A DNA stretch of 64,000 bases from Begonia masoniana (GCA_022432975.1 CM039511.1:22222557-22286556), one strand, 5' to 3'; positions 32,843 through 46,293 are shown, numbered from the stretch's first letter. Translations and numbers: made by a program. Notes: generated by a model not told the origin, from the sequence alone.

Positions 32843-35002
32843 TTACAAACCTTTCCAAAACCTGGAAGTGAATCTAGGATCCCGGTCCGAAATAATTGAC
32901 ACCGGAATACCATGCAACTTGACAATCTCACCAACGTATAACTCTGCATACTGGTCCATAGAGAATGTCGTCTTCACAGGTAGAAAGTGGGCCAACTTCG
33001 TCAATCTGTCCACTATGACCCATATACTATTGTGGCCTTTGGCTGTTCTTGGAAGGCCAACGACAAAGTCCATCGTAATATTCTCCCATTTCCATTCGGG
33101 AATCGGGAGAGGCTGAAGCGTCCCAGCTGGTCGTTGATGTTCAGCCTTGACTTGTTGACATATCATGCAAGACTCCACAAATTTGGCCACTTCATTCTTC
33201 ATATTCGGCCACCAGAAGTGAAGTTTTAAGTCTTGATACATCTTCGTGCTTCCAGGATGCACAGAGAAAGAAGACGAATGGGCTTCCGATAAGATGTGCT
33301 TCCGTAGTCCTTCGTCTTTCAGAACATACCATCTGTTTTTGAACTTCAAAATTCCATCTCCCGAATAGCTGAACTCTGAAGATGTCGTAGGTATCTTGCT
33401 TACTATATCGGCCATCTCCTTTGAATTAGTCTTCTGGGCCTCCTTAATTCGGTCCAGAACGGTTGGCCGCAACGTTAGATTTGCCAGTACGGCCGATAAT
33501 TTAGAAACTACCTCTAGTTCAAACCTCTGAATTTCTGTCCTCAAAGGCAATGAGATGGTAGTCAAGGCCGGTTGCATAGTAGACGGCATCCTACTTAACG
33601 CATCGGCTACCACATTGGCTTTCCCCGGGTGGTATTTAATCTCAACATCGTAATCTTTCACAAATTCTAACCACCGCCTCTGTCTCATATTCAACTCCTT
33701 CTGAGTAAAGAGGTACCTCAAACTCTTGTGGTCAGAAAACACCTCACATGACTGTCCATATAGGTGGTGTCTCCATACCTTCAGCGCAAATACAACTGCC
33801 GCTAACTCAAGGTCATGAGTAGGGTAGTTTTCTTCATGGCTCTTCAATTGTCTAGACGCGTATGCTACCACTTTCCCTTCTTGCATCAATACGCATCCCA
33901 AGTCAATTTTTGACGCATCACAATATACGCTGAACTTGCCGTCTTCAACTGGCAATACTAACAGAGGAGCAGTGGTTAATTTCTGCTTAAGTGTCTGGAA
34001 GCTTACCTCACATGCTTCAGACCACCTGAACTTGATGTCCTTCCTTGTTAAGCTGGTCATAGGCTTTGCTATCACAGAAAATCCCTTGATGAATTTCCTG
34101 TAATAACCAGCTAGTCCGATAAAGCTTCGTACTTCGCTGGCATTCCTTGGTCTTGGCCAATCTTTTACGGACTCAATCTTGGCCGGGTCCACAGATACTC
34201 CTTCAGCAGACACCACGTGGCCTAGGAAATTAATCTTGGTCAACCAGAATTCGCACTTCGACAGCTTGGCGTACAATCGATGTTGTTTTAAAGTTGACAG
34301 CACAACAGTCAAGTGCTCTTCATGCTCGGCCTCACTCCTGGAATAAACCAGGATGTCGTCGATGAAAACAATCACAAACTTATCCAATACATCATGGAAT
34401 ATCCTGTTCATCAGATCCATAAACGCCGCCGGAGCATTTGTTAACCCGAACGACATCACCAAGAACTCGTAATGCCCGTACCGGGTCCTGAAGGCGGTCT
34501 TTGGAATATCATCTGCTCTAACCTTCAACTGGTAATAACCGGAGCGCAAGTCAATCTTAGAAAATACCCGAGCTCCTTGTAGCTGGTCAAATAAATCATC
34601 AATTCTCGGCAACGGGTACTTATTCTTGATAGTCAACTTGTTCAACTCACGATAGTCAATACACATCCGTAGGGACCCATCCTTCTTCTTGACGAACAAG
34701 ACGGGAGCGCCCCACGGAGAGAAACTAGGGCGCACAAAGCCCTTGTCCACCAACTCCTTTAGCTGAGTCTTTAACTCCCTCAGTTCAATTGGCGCCATAC
34801 GATAAGGATTCTTCGATACCGGTTCAGCGCCAGGATATACATCGATTTCGATCTCGATCTCACGATCAGGTGGCAATCCTGGTAAGTCATCCAGGAAGAC
34901 CTCTGAGAAGTCTCGAACTACAGGAATATTTTGAAGTTCCACCTCACCTTGTCTTTGAACATCTACTACGTGGGCAAGGAATCCGACACATCCTGACCTC
35001 AT
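32843..35002 (-). pseudogene. Long RT-RNase H-integrase segment, family C
   Basis: A 719-residue uninterrupted segment covers the protease-RT linker ([21 protein letters not shown]), RT with [10 protein letters not shown] and the catalytic FIDDILVYS, RNase H with [14 protein letters not shown], the zinc-binding CMICQQVK, and the first two integrase acidic positions ([20 protein letters not shown]). It is the longest intact pol stretch in the window. Stops on both sides (TAG at 35006-35008, TAA at 32843-32845) prevent a full polyprotein. Confidence 0.93.
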
Positions 35003-35005
35003 CAG

Positions 35006-35587
35006 CTATTGAGCTTTCAAGGTGGATATAACAGTCATACTATGTTTATTTGGTATTGCCTGATAGGAGAACTCTACTTCGTTCGGGCGCTTAAACGACA
35101 CTAGCCCGGACCTATAGTTGATGGCGGCATGATGTCTAAACAGCCAGTCCATCCCCAGAATGACATCGTACCCTTTCATACCAATAACGATGAGGTTGGC
35201 GTACAACTTCTGGTCTCCTACTGACACTAAATCACCCCGTATGACCCGCTCGGAGTGCATAAACTCTCCGGACGGTAGCATAATGCTGTAGGGCTGATCA
35301 GCCAACGTACAACTAACCTTCTGTCTAACTACGAAGTCCCCCGACACAAATGAATGTGTGGCCCCAGTATCCCACAAGGTATAAGCAGGTACATCACACA
35401 CCAAAATTGTACCTGTGATTGCTGTGTGCAGATCAGCATCATCAACATCTTCCATCATTGCAAAAACTCTGGGTACGGCTTGACCTGTTCTGGTGTCGGG
35501 CATTGGGCAATCTCGCACAAGATGGCCTACTTTGCCACATCGGAAACATTGGCCAGTGTAGAGCCTACATTCTCCCGTATGATTTCT
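35006..35587 (-). pseudogene. Zinc knuckle and protease, family C
   Basis: After a stop at 35588-35590 the zinc knuckle reads CFRCGKVGHLVRDC, followed by the protease active site LWDTGATHSFV. The substitution I to W before DTGA is unusual. The segment ends with the conserved VILGMDWLFRHHAAI and a TAG. Confidence 0.88.
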
Positions 35588-36451
35588 CTAGCAACGTGGG
35601 CATACAGGAAGCTGGGGAGCTCCCATAGGTCTTTTCCCTTTGTCCTGATAAATGGCAACTTCATTTGGTCTTTTGACACCTCTGTTCTGTTGCTGCCGTG
35701 GTTGTCCAAACTGTCCCTTTTGTCGTTGTTGTTGCTGCTGAGGGGCATCCTGCATGATTCTCTTTGATGTATATCTTTGAGACTTTGCCTCTAAGGCTTC
35801 CAACTGATAAGCCTTAGCTACCACCTTTGTGTATGGGGCCTCGTCAAATCCCCCGTATGTAATCCCTCGTAAGAGATCCATCTTCAAACCATGGATAAAT
35901 TGATGCACCTTATTTTCATCGGTGGCCACTAGGTGAGGTGCATAACGGGATAGTGAATCGAATTTCTGAACATACTCAGCCACCGTTCCAAATTGTCGCA
36001 GTCGAGAGAATTCTAACAACTTCTCCTTCCTCATACTGCGGTCGAAGTATTTCTTGTAGAAGAGTGTTTTAAATCCCTCCCAACTTAATGCCACAGTTGT
36101 TGACTGCACTGTGTCCCACCAAAATCCAGCACTCTTGGTGAGATTAAATGAGGCACACATCACTTTCTTGTTTTCCTCCACTTCTGCATAATTCAGCATA
36201 CGTTCAATCTACCGAATCCATTCTTCGGCGTGAGTAGGATCTGTTGATAACCCATCGAACATAGGCGGTTAGAGACGCCGGAATCTCTCTCCACTAGTGT
36301 CACGTGGAGCATTCGCATGGTTATTGTTGTTTCCATTGCCCTCCCTCGCAATCAAACGCTCGATCATGCGAGATTGAGTGCCGGCCAACTCGGTTAGACG
36401 GTCGAGGGCGTCGCCTCTGTCGTTTGCATCACCTTGATTTCCTCTCACCAT
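35588..36451 (-). pseudogene. gag of family C
   Basis: Starts MVRGNQGDANDRGD at 36449-36451. TAA at 36266-36268 interrupts RRL-PPMF, the same codon that is TGA in family B. TAG at 36209-36211 interrupts WIR-IERMLN. The remaining capsid core (GFWWDTVQS, YKKYFDRSMR, YVQKFDSLSRYAP) is open to a further TAG before the zinc knuckle. Confidence 0.9.
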
Positions 36452-36463
36452 TCTAGAAAAATC

Positions 36464-36524
36464 CTATACGAAATAATGAACTTAACTTAATAAACAAAAC
36501 AAGTACAGTGACTTAAACACTTAC
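36464..36524 (-). other. Short intron-like segment before gag, family C
   Basis: Sense CAACT|GTAAGTG and a downstream CGTATAG|GA about 61 nt apart, thirteen bases before the gag ATG. The acceptor choice is uncertain because TTCTAG follows closely. Confidence 0.45.
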
Positions 36525-36596
36525 AGTTGGTGAAGCGACCTCACGTGGCGGATTGCGCAGTCAGACATTTCACAGAATCGGTTTTAAAACCTTATC

Positions 36597-36608
36597 TCTC
36601 TGATACCA
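36597..36608 (-). other. Primer-binding site of family C
   Basis: Sense TGGTATCAGAGA starts four to five bases after the LTR end. It matches the methionine tRNA site TGGTATCAGAGC at 11 of 12 bases. Confidence 0.9.
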
Positions 36609-36612
36609 TTAC

Positions 36613-39027
36613 TGTGACAGCCCGAGACCGAACCCGATCGGAGTCCGGGGTCGGAGCCGTTACTCCGGGACAGTCAACGGGAAACGGTGACTATTTTTTA
36701 AAAAAAAAACAAACAGAAAACAAACTGAACTTTTAAGAGTAAAACCCTAAAGCTTAATAGAGAAGGAAAAACATTTCCGGGATTTGGAATCAGAGCAGAG
36801 AAAAGGAAACAATTCAAAACTAGACTACAAAATGAATGGCAGCAGGAGAAATGAAACAGTGCAATTGGCAGTACCAGGAAACAGAAAATGAAGGCGGAAG
36901 ACTTAGTTTAAGAGGGGCAACGGTGAATTCAAATAAGACAAAATTGAACAGTGACCGGTGGATCAAAATGTGAACAGGGTTCAGTGGAAGAGACTGGATA
37001 AAACTGGGCAGAAGAGGTGGTGACGTCAACCGGAAGATGGGTGACGTCAAGCGGAAGACACAGACGGTAACTGAGATCGGATGAGGAGATGACGTCAGCC
37101 GGAAGATGGATGACGTCAACCGGAAGATATAAGCATTATACTGGCGGAAGACTTGGGTGACGTCAACCGGAAGACGAGGTTTTAAACTGGGCGGATGACT
37201 GAATTGACTGGGGCGGATGACTAAATTGACTTTGACTGGGGCGGATGACTAGGGCATATAACTGGGCGGATGACTAAATTGACTTTGACTGGGGCGGATG
37301 ACTAAATTGACTTTGACTGGGGCGGGTGACTAAGGCATATAACTGGGCGGATGACTAAATTGACTTTGACTGGGGCACTTGACTGGGGCGGGTGACTGAA
37401 TTGACGACATTTAACAGGATGACATAGCAACAGAAGACATAACAACAGAAGGCATAAAACTTCAAAATTTATTAAAAATCCGATTTCAAAACATAGTTTT
37501 AAAACAACATATTTGACAACATGACAGACAACACGACAGAGATTCGAGAAAACAAACTGCATAGATAGCTCTAAAACTCGAGACAATCCATGCACACACT
37601 AACAGAGAAAACTCAAGGCAGTCCTAGAATATTTCAAAATATATATTCAACTGTCAGACAGAAGTTTTAAAGAAAAACATCAACACAGATTTTATACCTC
37701 GTTTTGAAGATCCCAAAAGTTTTACAGAACTTGACATACACTTCAAATATTTTAAAACCCCAAAACAACTTGTACAAAACATGACATAACTTTACATAAA
37801 ACACATTCTCACAGGAATGACATTTGTCTGATTGCAGCAACCATCCCGTGAGCTCCTCCCGCCAACTACATCAACTCATCAGTTTGAGGCTCAAGCTCCT
37901 CATCTGGAGGATCCGTACCTACAACAGGGAGTTCATCTATGAGCCTAGAGCTCAGTAAGAACATACAATGCAGAGTGATGAACGTGCTATGCATGAATCT
38001 TTTTCAAATACATGAACATTACATTACATTTCACTGGACAGGAAGGTATAAGTGGGAAGAGGAGCTGGCGCAACAGGAGTACATGCCACAACAGGACATA
38101 ACAGGAGTACATGACAGGATGCCAGTCCTCGTCCACACTTAACCATACATTACATTACAGGTTTTATCTTACTTAACTTCAAACCGTGTGCAGAAAACCT
38201 TTTCATGACTTTCAGAGAAAAACGTGTATGCATGAACATTTATAGACAGGCAACAGAATAATAAGCAGAATATAAAACAGAACACACTTAACCTAGAACA
38301 TAACCTTGGCCTAACTACCCAACAGAAATCCCGACAACATAAAACCTAGTACCTCCGTATTGTAGGGCCTTAAGGGCCAAACCTATACGTATGAACTTAC
38401 CTGTTTTCCTCGATGCAGATAGCTGGAAAGTCTCGGAACTGCTCGAACCTGTTTGCTGCAATGTAGTGAAATTAAACAAGCTGCAAATGCTAACAAATAA
38501 CTTGTAGAATATGCAGCAAGCTCATTTCAACTTTTTAGGAAAACACACTAACGTATTTTCGTCCAAAACAGTGGGTTTTCACAGAAACAATAATCCTAAA
38601 CCTCAGTGAAAACCCGCATTAAACTTGTCCAAAATCGATAACCTTAGTAGATGATTACCTTTGCTGAAGAGACAGAAAGAAATCAAGAAAAGGATTGAGG
38701 TTAAAATCGTTGCTGGTCGCCTGGAAAAGAGAAAACAGAAAGGGGAGGTAGAAGTGGGCTTCACGTAGGAGGAAGAGAAGACATATCTTCTTCAACAAGT
38801 TGCCACTTGGCACTCATCCATTGGTTTGCTTCCACCTACCTTAATTACTTCCACATTTACCCTTCCATTAGCTTTTAACCTAATTGACTTGTTTTGATTA
38901 CACTTAGGTTGGTTTTCCCTTAAACATTCCATCATTTCAACTAAAACATACATTGTATTAATATAATATTAATCGCGATTAAATGACCTGGGAAAACTAT
39001 TACATGGCAAAAATGCCGGATGTTACA
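36613..39027 (-). repeat. Family C right LTR (2415 bp, unbroken)
   Basis: Starts TGTGACAGCCCGAGACC and ends GCCGGATGTTACA, with TSD GAATA following. It contains TGACGTCA-AACCGGAAG-type units (37018-37170), a GGGCGGATGACT minisatellite (37185-37405), CCTACAA at 37918-37924, the hairpin at 37940-37954, TTGTAGG at 38360-38366, and a donor-like complement near 38397-38402. It is the uninterrupted reference for the split left LTR. Confidence 0.93.
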
Positions 39028-39032
39028 GAATA

Positions 39033-39576
39033 AGCCCTAGTTTTCGAGACTTCTCAAGTTGCTCCTGCAATTGCTATGATATGTAAAATTATTTTAAGAA
39101 AAACAGGAGATGTGTTGTCACCATAAGCATAAAATTAATCATCCACCTCCGAGATTCCGTAAGATTGATTGATTGTTTTGGAGGCAATATTCACATGTGG
39201 CTGCATCACCATTACATTTTCAGGCGTTTCTCCAATGAAATTAGCATAAAACTCTCTTACTTGGACAATGATGGCCTCTTCTGGTTGAGCATAGAATTTC
39301 ACCCAACCTAATTGTTGAATTGTTACCGAGAAATATTCCAGATATCTCTTCAGTTTGATTATTTATTATTTTTAAATAATGTACTCGACATTTTATTCTT
39401 GCTCTAATGCTGCAACATTCAATGCAACAGGTGTTTTGTTTTTACAATCAACCTGACATAAAAAAGATATAAAAAGTTAAGTTGCCTCCCTTGAGCACTT
39501 ATTTTAACGTCGACAACCTTACTTTTTTTAAAATCTTCATGAAACACCATCCATTATGATTGACATTGGAATATAT
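39033..39576 (-). pseudogene. Remnant of an Athila-type region next to the LTR
   Basis: On the minus strand a post-pol spacer with GACGTTAAAATAAGTGCTC and GGGAGGCAAC is followed by a degraded reading FYAQPEEAIIVQVREFYANF. The same order (GACGTTAAAACA, GGGAGGTAAC, then VVREFYANL) occurs at 46575-45600, so this is a second, diverged copy. The element beginning at 39577 probably inserted beside or into it. Confidence 0.6.
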
Positions 39577-40888
39577 TGATGCGAATAATACGATGCAAGC
39601 GCACGTGTGGCAAAAGTAATAAAGTGTATAAATACAAGTTGAACCTAAAAGGACTATTTTTGCTAATTATTAACCAAATTTAATTCTAATTTAAGATGAA
39701 TAATGAGACTTCGATGCTTTTGATTAAAATAAAAGAAGAGAACTTAATTAAATAACAGAAAGAAAAAAAAATTCTAGAGCTTGTGATTTCACCTAAATTA
39801 ATCATATTTAATATTTCTAATTCAATTTGTTAATATCTATTTCTATGTGTTTATGACAATTTCGCAAGTATATTTATCAATCTCTCTTCAGTAATGACAA
39901 ACTTATCCAATTAACAGATTATTACCTCTGGGTCTCTAACCCTAGCAATTAATTGAATACATTACGAACAAGAAATCAAAAGACCACATGAACGTCTTAG
40001 CTATCTCTAGTTTAAAATCCTTTTCATGGTGAACTATTCAATTGGACAATTATTTTTTCACCTCTCGGTCTCAAAATAATCCTACGATCATGCTATTGTT
40101 GATTAGGAAATTGCAAGCAAATAGAATAGTAATAGTTTACTCAATACATAATAGGAATAGAATATCAATAAACTGAATTAAAGGAAATACTAAACAATCA
40201 TAGTTCGGCTACGTCTTAACCCTTGAAAAAAATTTAGTTCATGTTAAAATAATGAAAAACGACAAAATAATGAAGGTCACAGTTTTAGAAGAGAAAGAGA
40301 AAGAAGAAGAAACTATGCTCTTTGATTCGAAATCTTCTTCCTGATCCCAGCCCCCGTCTTTGATTTATAACTTAATTCTGGGAACAATCTACGTCCCTAT
40401 GATCAACGGCTGGGATTATTTCGATTAAAATCTCAAAATCGGATTTTTTTTTTAATTCGCAACTGCCGACCAATTGCCCCACACATGGCAATCGATCGGC
40501 TCATCATGCAATCGATCGGTACCGCCTCTGTTCTGCTTCTTGGAACTTCATTTTTTTTTAACGCCTTTGCCGATCGATTGCTTAAATGTGAGGTGACCGA
40601 TCGGCACTGCCTCAGGTTTTCTTCTTGAAAACTGACAAATTTTGGAGTTTTAGCCGATCGATCGCTTAAATGTGGCGACTGATTGGCACAGCTTCGGGTT
40701 TTCTTCTAAAAAATTATCTCATTTTTGCCTCGTGATGCAACAAAATCATCAATTCTCTTCGTTGAAACTCTAACCTGCTTATTTGCGCACTTACATTAAA
40801 AATGTCAAATTCTCTCAAATACTTGAGAAAAACTTATCGAATCAATTATAAAATAGTACAATTAACTGTGTAAAATACACACTTATCA
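39577..40888 (-). repeat. Athila-like 3-prime LTR (about 1.3 kb)
   Basis: Plus-strand ends are TGATGCGAATAA and CACTTATCA, so the sense LTR begins TGATAAGTG, typical of Athila-type LTRs. It contains about three diverged 85-100 bp units with CGATCGAT cores (40490-40710). The right boundary is set by the polypurine tract; the left boundary is by the matching ATCA/TGAT ends only. Confidence 0.7.
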
Positions 40889-40908
40889 CACCCCCAAACT
40901 TAAACGAA
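40889..40908 (-). other. Polypurine tract of the Athila-like element
   Basis: Sense TTTAAGTTTGGGGGTG lies next to the LTR start TGATAAGTG. A related AAGTTTGGGGGGTG run is repeated at about 42216-42230. Confidence 0.75.
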
Positions 40909-42290
40909 AACTTATCTTCAAACGAACAAAATTAAACATAGCCACAATGAAAAATTGCAACTCCAACCCCATTTAACAATATAAAATAAGTTATGACAAT
41001 GCAATCTTAATCAAGGTTTATGGTAATTATCTCAGCTTAAAAAAATTCACATTAAAACCACAAAGATAAACACTTTGCAAAAAAATTAACTCATACTAGC
41101 GCATTGACCATTGCTTGCTTGGAAATCCTCGTGTGTGTGTGTCCAATCTTATTCGCTCTAACTTTTGGGTTAACTAGTGTAGCCAATGGGAAGGAATGCA
41201 CTCAAAACTCACTTGTGTATCACTCCATAGCACTCTAATCATTCAACGGTATTGCCCACCATCCAACTAGTAGCAAATATCGATTAAACACAACAAGAGT
41301 CGATAGGTCTTTTAAAGGTTGTAACGAAAGGCTAGGCTAAAAAGGTAGGAGTTCTTTGGTTACAAGCGATTATTCAGAGCACTACTCTTCCTTCCTTATT
41401 TCACTCACTCATACTTTCTTCTAATCACTCCCCCCCAATCTTATCTCATTCAACATTACCCAAGCTAACTCCTTTGATATCATTTTAAAATGACATCAAT
41501 ACAAACATAAACAAACTCAAAACAAAACCAGAAATTATGGCTCAACTTTGAAACTTGCTGCCATTTTTTTTAATAAAATATTGATATAAATTGACGACAA
41601 ATGAGTTTTTATTCATCCTCACTACCATCTTTTCTGACCCTCCCCTAAATACATCAATCTTCTCTGTGCTCATTAGATAGGGCAGGATAAATATATATAA
41701 GGCTAGGTTGAATTTTAGGTAACAAATGAACGATAAATATTTGGCTCAAAAGGGGTGACTAAGGGTGTCATTGAATGACACAATAAGGTAAGCCAAAAAA
41801 GCTCAAACAATCCAATGATGGCCTAAGTCATTCTCTTAGCTTTGTAAAACTCAATTCACATTCGTGGATGTTAGGCAAAATCAAGAAGGATTTTATCTCA
41901 CTAACACTCGTTAGATTTGTTTGGAGTTACACTCCCTTACTGTGTTTGGACTTTAATAGTCACGCTCATTGTATATAGGTTACACGAGCATGACACCAAC
42001 AAATCAAGCTAAACAAGAATGAACTCGTGCACTAAAATTTTGAGTTTAACTTTGTAAGCTCAAGTCAATGCTAAATACAAGCCACCTTTACTTAGAGTTT
42101 GTCTAGGGGTCAAAACATGAATTTTTTTTTTTTAAATTTCAATCACAGACACCACAACCAATACATAATATTGCAAAGCAGCATAACAGACATACAACAA
42201 GTTAAAATAAAATCACCCCCCAAACTTAAAATAAACATTGTCCTCAATGTAAAAATACGAATGGTAAGGGCAAAGTACCGTACCTCATGA
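40909..42290. other. Noncoding spacer of the Athila-like element
   Basis: AT-rich sequence without a recognisable coding region, ending near a second G-run at 42216-42230. This fits the long 3-prime untranslated region of Athila elements. Confidence 0.6.
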
Positions 42291-42299
42291 TGTGCTGGG

Positions 42300-45200
42300 C
42301 CCATCGCCCTCCGCATCCTCCTGCGGTGGGTTATATGATCAAAGCAATTGCTCCAGGAAGATGGAAAAAGGTGGGTTTGAGTGCTCCAAATAGCCATGGT
42401 GAGAATTAAAAGCTTCCACATATTGTGCCGTGAAGGATGCATGCTCAAGTTCGCAGTTGTGGAGATCCCTTAATCGGTGTTCCATGTGTGATTGTTGAAC
42501 AGTAAGATTTTCCAACATTCGCCTTAAATCATCATTTGTATATGACCAGGTTGGTATGAGAGATGAGGAAGATGCGCCTTGAATGTTTGGTGTAGATGAT
42601 TGGCTTTCATAACGCCGTTGAAGGCGAGCTTCGTTGCAATTCTGATGTGCATAATCTGTGGCCCTGCCAGATAGAGTATTGCGCCGGATACGAGGTATAG
42701 GCATTAGTTGAGGGGGAATGTCGACATTGGTATCGTGCTCGATGAATCCAAGTCCATTATCTAGAGCTATGCCATAGAGCCAACTAGCTATTTTGAAAAT
42801 GTTTGAGGAGCCATACATAGCTTGCTGGATCTATGAACGTTAGTTGAGCTCATGGAGACATTCACCGAAACGCATAGATGAGTGAGAAGAACTCGGTGTA
42901 TATGACCACCGGTGTTGGTGCTCCAACAATACGTGAGGATATTTCTATGGATGATACGACTGACATTGATAGATCTTCCCATCAAAATACAGTAGAGAAG
43001 TGTTGCTCTCTCTTTGGTGAACTAGGTTTTCTGAGATGTTGGCATCAAATTATCCCTTATGAGCCTACACCATGCCTGAGCGTAGCGATTCAGGCAACTT
43101 GTAAACAAATGTAGTGGTTGAGCTGGATTCACAGTTGAATAGACTGACTTTGAACCCCGGTGACCCATCTCGCGTAAGATCAATTCGTAATCAGGTCCCT
43201 CGTTTATCATTGTGTGGTAGTCATCAACATTTAGATTCTCCAAGCCAAGCTTGGCATTAATTGTAACGACCCTTACACTGTACCCTTAAATTCCCGTGAA
43301 AATTTTCCTTTTTTTTTTTTGCAACCTAAGTAAACCCTATAAAGTTAAAGCAAAAATTTAAATCGTTGATGGAATGAAACCATTAAAAATCATTTAAGAA
43401 GACATAAAGAAAACATTTAAATAACAACTATTAATCAACAGGGGAAATCGGCCAAGTAAAACCGAGGGCAAAAACGTCAAGGTGCGAGAAAACAAGGGGC
43501 GCTCGATCGGCCCCTCAACGGGCGATCGATAACCCCCTCACAACAGATCGATCGACTGAAGACAGCCGATCGATCGGCTCACGTTCTACTTTCAGAACGC
43601 GTAACCCGACCTGCAAACCGATCGTACGCCCCTCTTCCTGCGTACGATAGCCAAACTCTCTGGAAAACCAGAGAGTTCTGTGTTCGATCTCCTTTTCTTC
43701 CACGATCGGTCGCCTCCCCCTTTTCTCCTACGTCTTCATCTCCTGAACACTCTAACCACACCACTTCATAATTTCTATACTTCTCACCCTTAATTTCTCT
43801 GACTAAAAACACTTAAACTCCGCCCATATTCAACACTTCAACTCTCCATTTTCACTATACACATCAATCGCCCAAAAATAAACTCAAAGCATATTTAAAA
43901 CGTAACCAAATTTCATAAAAACGAACTGCATGATTCTGTTTAAAAATTTAACATTTCCCCCTGTTTGAAAATATCGTAAACACTACAAAACACTATATAT
44001 TATCTATCCAGTCACCAAACATCCTAAAATGGGTTATCTATACAATTTTTCCTCCGTTTCTATCTATCAAAATCCCAAAAACTTACTTACGTCCCCAAGG
44101 GTCAAAATAAGCACCGAGTGCTAGCGCACTCCCACGAGCCATCCTCCTTCAACGTACTCATACTTCAGGTAGAGGGACGTCTTCCTCACCTGTCTCAAAA
44201 TCACCTACACCATAGAAATAAAAATGTGAGCTAGAGGCTCAGTAAATCGACGTGAATGCATGTGAATGCTATGCATGTGCAGTTTATAAATTATGCATCC
44301 TACCTTTTCGCTATTTAATTCATTTATGTCACCGGGGCTTCACTCTCACTAGATAGGAGCGGCACATCCGGCGATTGGATAGCCCCTCGTATCTAACCGG
44401 GGGGAAACATGCTTCATCAGACAGCTATGTCTGAACCACTGCCACCGACGTGACCATCATTTCATTTATTAATCTTTTCGTTAACATTTCCTTTTCATGA
44501 AAATATGCATAGAAATTCTTTTCATGCCTTTAGAAAAACAATTATGCATGAACATATGTTGTGTCATAGCGAGATCGAAACATACAAACAATAAACTTAA
44601 ACAATCAACAACTTAATTAAGTCTAAACCTAACTACCCAATCTAGTTACCCGAACGCAATACATTTCCAATTCCTCGATTTAACGTACATTCTTATGGTG
44701 TAGGCCAAGACGGCCAAACAAATCACGAAGACTTACCTCGCGTCCGTTGCACACTGAGCTCCGTCCACGAGCATTGTTTACCTAAGGCAATGCACAACAT
44801 TCGTCATTTAAATCAATTCTAAACTATCGAGTTTAGAAAATTACAAACTCCTAGCTAAAGAAAATCTCCTAAACTCTAAAACACCTCATTGAGGCATTTT
44901 ATCGAGCAACTCGTGCTCGTGAATTTCTAAACCTCCATTAATGGAGTTTTAAAAACCTTCCAACTACCAAACTTCTCAACAACATCAATTAAACCATTCA
45001 ACTTCAACCAATAGCCATAAATACTCCCCTTAGAGCCATAAATACAGTTAACCTATCTATTTCAAACTCTATTTCACGTTTTCTACGAAAACCCTAACGA
45101 ACCTAACCATTTTCAACCCGAAAACTACCAATAAACTTTCCAAAACCGTAGAACCTTACCTAGAGTGACGTTTGGAGAAGAAATTGCGAGGAACCGGAGT

Positions 45201-45692
45201 CGTTCAGAGGATGCTTTAGTCGTCGGAGAAGAAACGTGCGAGGGGAGGGAAGAAATCGCCGTGAGGGAGAGAGAGGAAGGCAGGAGAAAATCGTGTAAGT
45301 GTGAGGGGGAGGGATTTTGAGTTTTTATTAAAATTTGGCTTGCAAAATTACTTAATTGCCCCTCCACTTAATTTCTATTTGTTTCTCCAATTATCTCGTT
45401 ATTTAACTAACAATCCGATTTCTCTAAATTTTCATATTTCACCATAAATTCCAATTTATTATTAGGGCTCCATTAAAACTTTCCGTTCGCAAAACGGACT
45501 TAGTTTGACGTATTTACAAAAATGCCATTTATATTGGAATAAATCAAATCCCGTAAAGTCGGGTGTTACATTAATAGCTTCAGTCGAGTAGTTAATCACT
45601 TTGTTGCAGACTTTGACGATTCCACCTTGATTTGATGCCTTAAGGTTGGCGTAGAATTCCCGAACAACACTCACTTTTGCCTCACCACCCAA
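42300..45692 (-). pseudogene. Plant-transposon-type ORF, split by a solo LTR
   Basis: The minus-strand reading GGEAKVSVVREFYANLKASNQGG...STEAIN stops at the LTR boundary 45575 and resumes at 43256 with AKLGLENLNVDDYHTMINEGPDYE...YAQAWCRLIRDNLMPTS, then MGRSINVSRIIHRNI and LLTHLC. The pattern is that of the domain annotated as putative plant transposon protein (Transposase_32) in Athila-like elements; its role is unknown. A C-terminal part (42339-42818) is in another frame. A stop after TSQKT and the frame change show decay, apart from the insertion. Confidence 0.65.
43257..45575 (-). mobile_element. Solo LTR, family D, TSD TTAAT
   Basis: The LTR is 43262-45570 (2309 bp), starting TGTAACGACCC and ending GTCGGGTGTTACA, with TTAAT on both sides. 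In sense orientation (minus) it carries the shared module: TATGGTGTAGG (44694-44704) and its 11-nt complement (44204-44214), and the hairpin TGAGC-TAGAG-GCTCA (44227-44241). A 10-bp stem hairpin AACTCTCTGG/CCAGAGAGTT is at 43654-43677, 392 bases from the LTR 3-prime end. The region 43500-43580 has several CGATCGATCG cores. Confidence 0.92.
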
Positions 45693-46293
45693 ACCAGCAA
45701 CTGAACCTCATCTTCTTTGCTCAAGCATGGCTAAAATGTTACCATCAGCCTCTCTGGGTTAGATTTGAACTTCACATATGATGGCTTTGTCATTTGTCAT
45801 GAAGTCCTTAAAGTAGCTTTCTGTCGTGGGGTTAAGGAATGAGTGGTTGATTGGAATGAACGGGGCTGAGTGTGTAGTAACTTTCATTCGTTTAGAAGGC
45901 ATCGTTAATATTCAATACTTGCCTTTAAACCTGTCGCTGCACACAAGAAAATTACCAGCACCCTACCAAGATTAAGTGCACACCAATATCTATTTATGTA
46001 GGAACAACACCCACTCACAAAGTATAAAAATAAACCTCACACTTATCATTAGACTTCTCACAGGCAATACATCAAACACGTGGTGAACACAACCATGAAA
46101 ATTACACTCAAAATTTATCTATAATCCAAACAACCCTCACACCTGGTATTAATGCTAAAAGTTGATTACCTCAGCACAATTTTTACACTAGTGGAGCGGT
46201 GACGCCGGTGTTCGGAGCAGTGGAGGTTGTTGGGCTGATGATAATCATGATCAGAGCTCACTCGAAGTAGTGTCGATCTCGTATGCTCTGCTC
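45693..46293. other. Unassigned upstream part of the Athila-like ORF region
   Basis: No clear coding homology was recognised in this stretch on the minus strand. It joins the ORF to the primer-site-like sequence at 46294. Confidence 0.5.

Larger units (their letters stand above)
19937..39032 (-). mobile_element. Ty3/gypsy Tekay-like family C, split by family B element
   Basis: The element runs 19942-39027 with TSD GAATA at 19937-19941 and 39028-39032. The left LTR is 19942-21119 plus 30791-31992, the internal region 31993-36612, and the right LTR 36613-39027. The left LTR is interrupted by 21120-30790. The polyprotein is on the minus strand in a single frame from 36451 to 32033 with several stops. 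Primer site and polypurine tract are present. Chromodomain and long LTRs place it in the Tekay/Del group. Confidence 0.93.
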
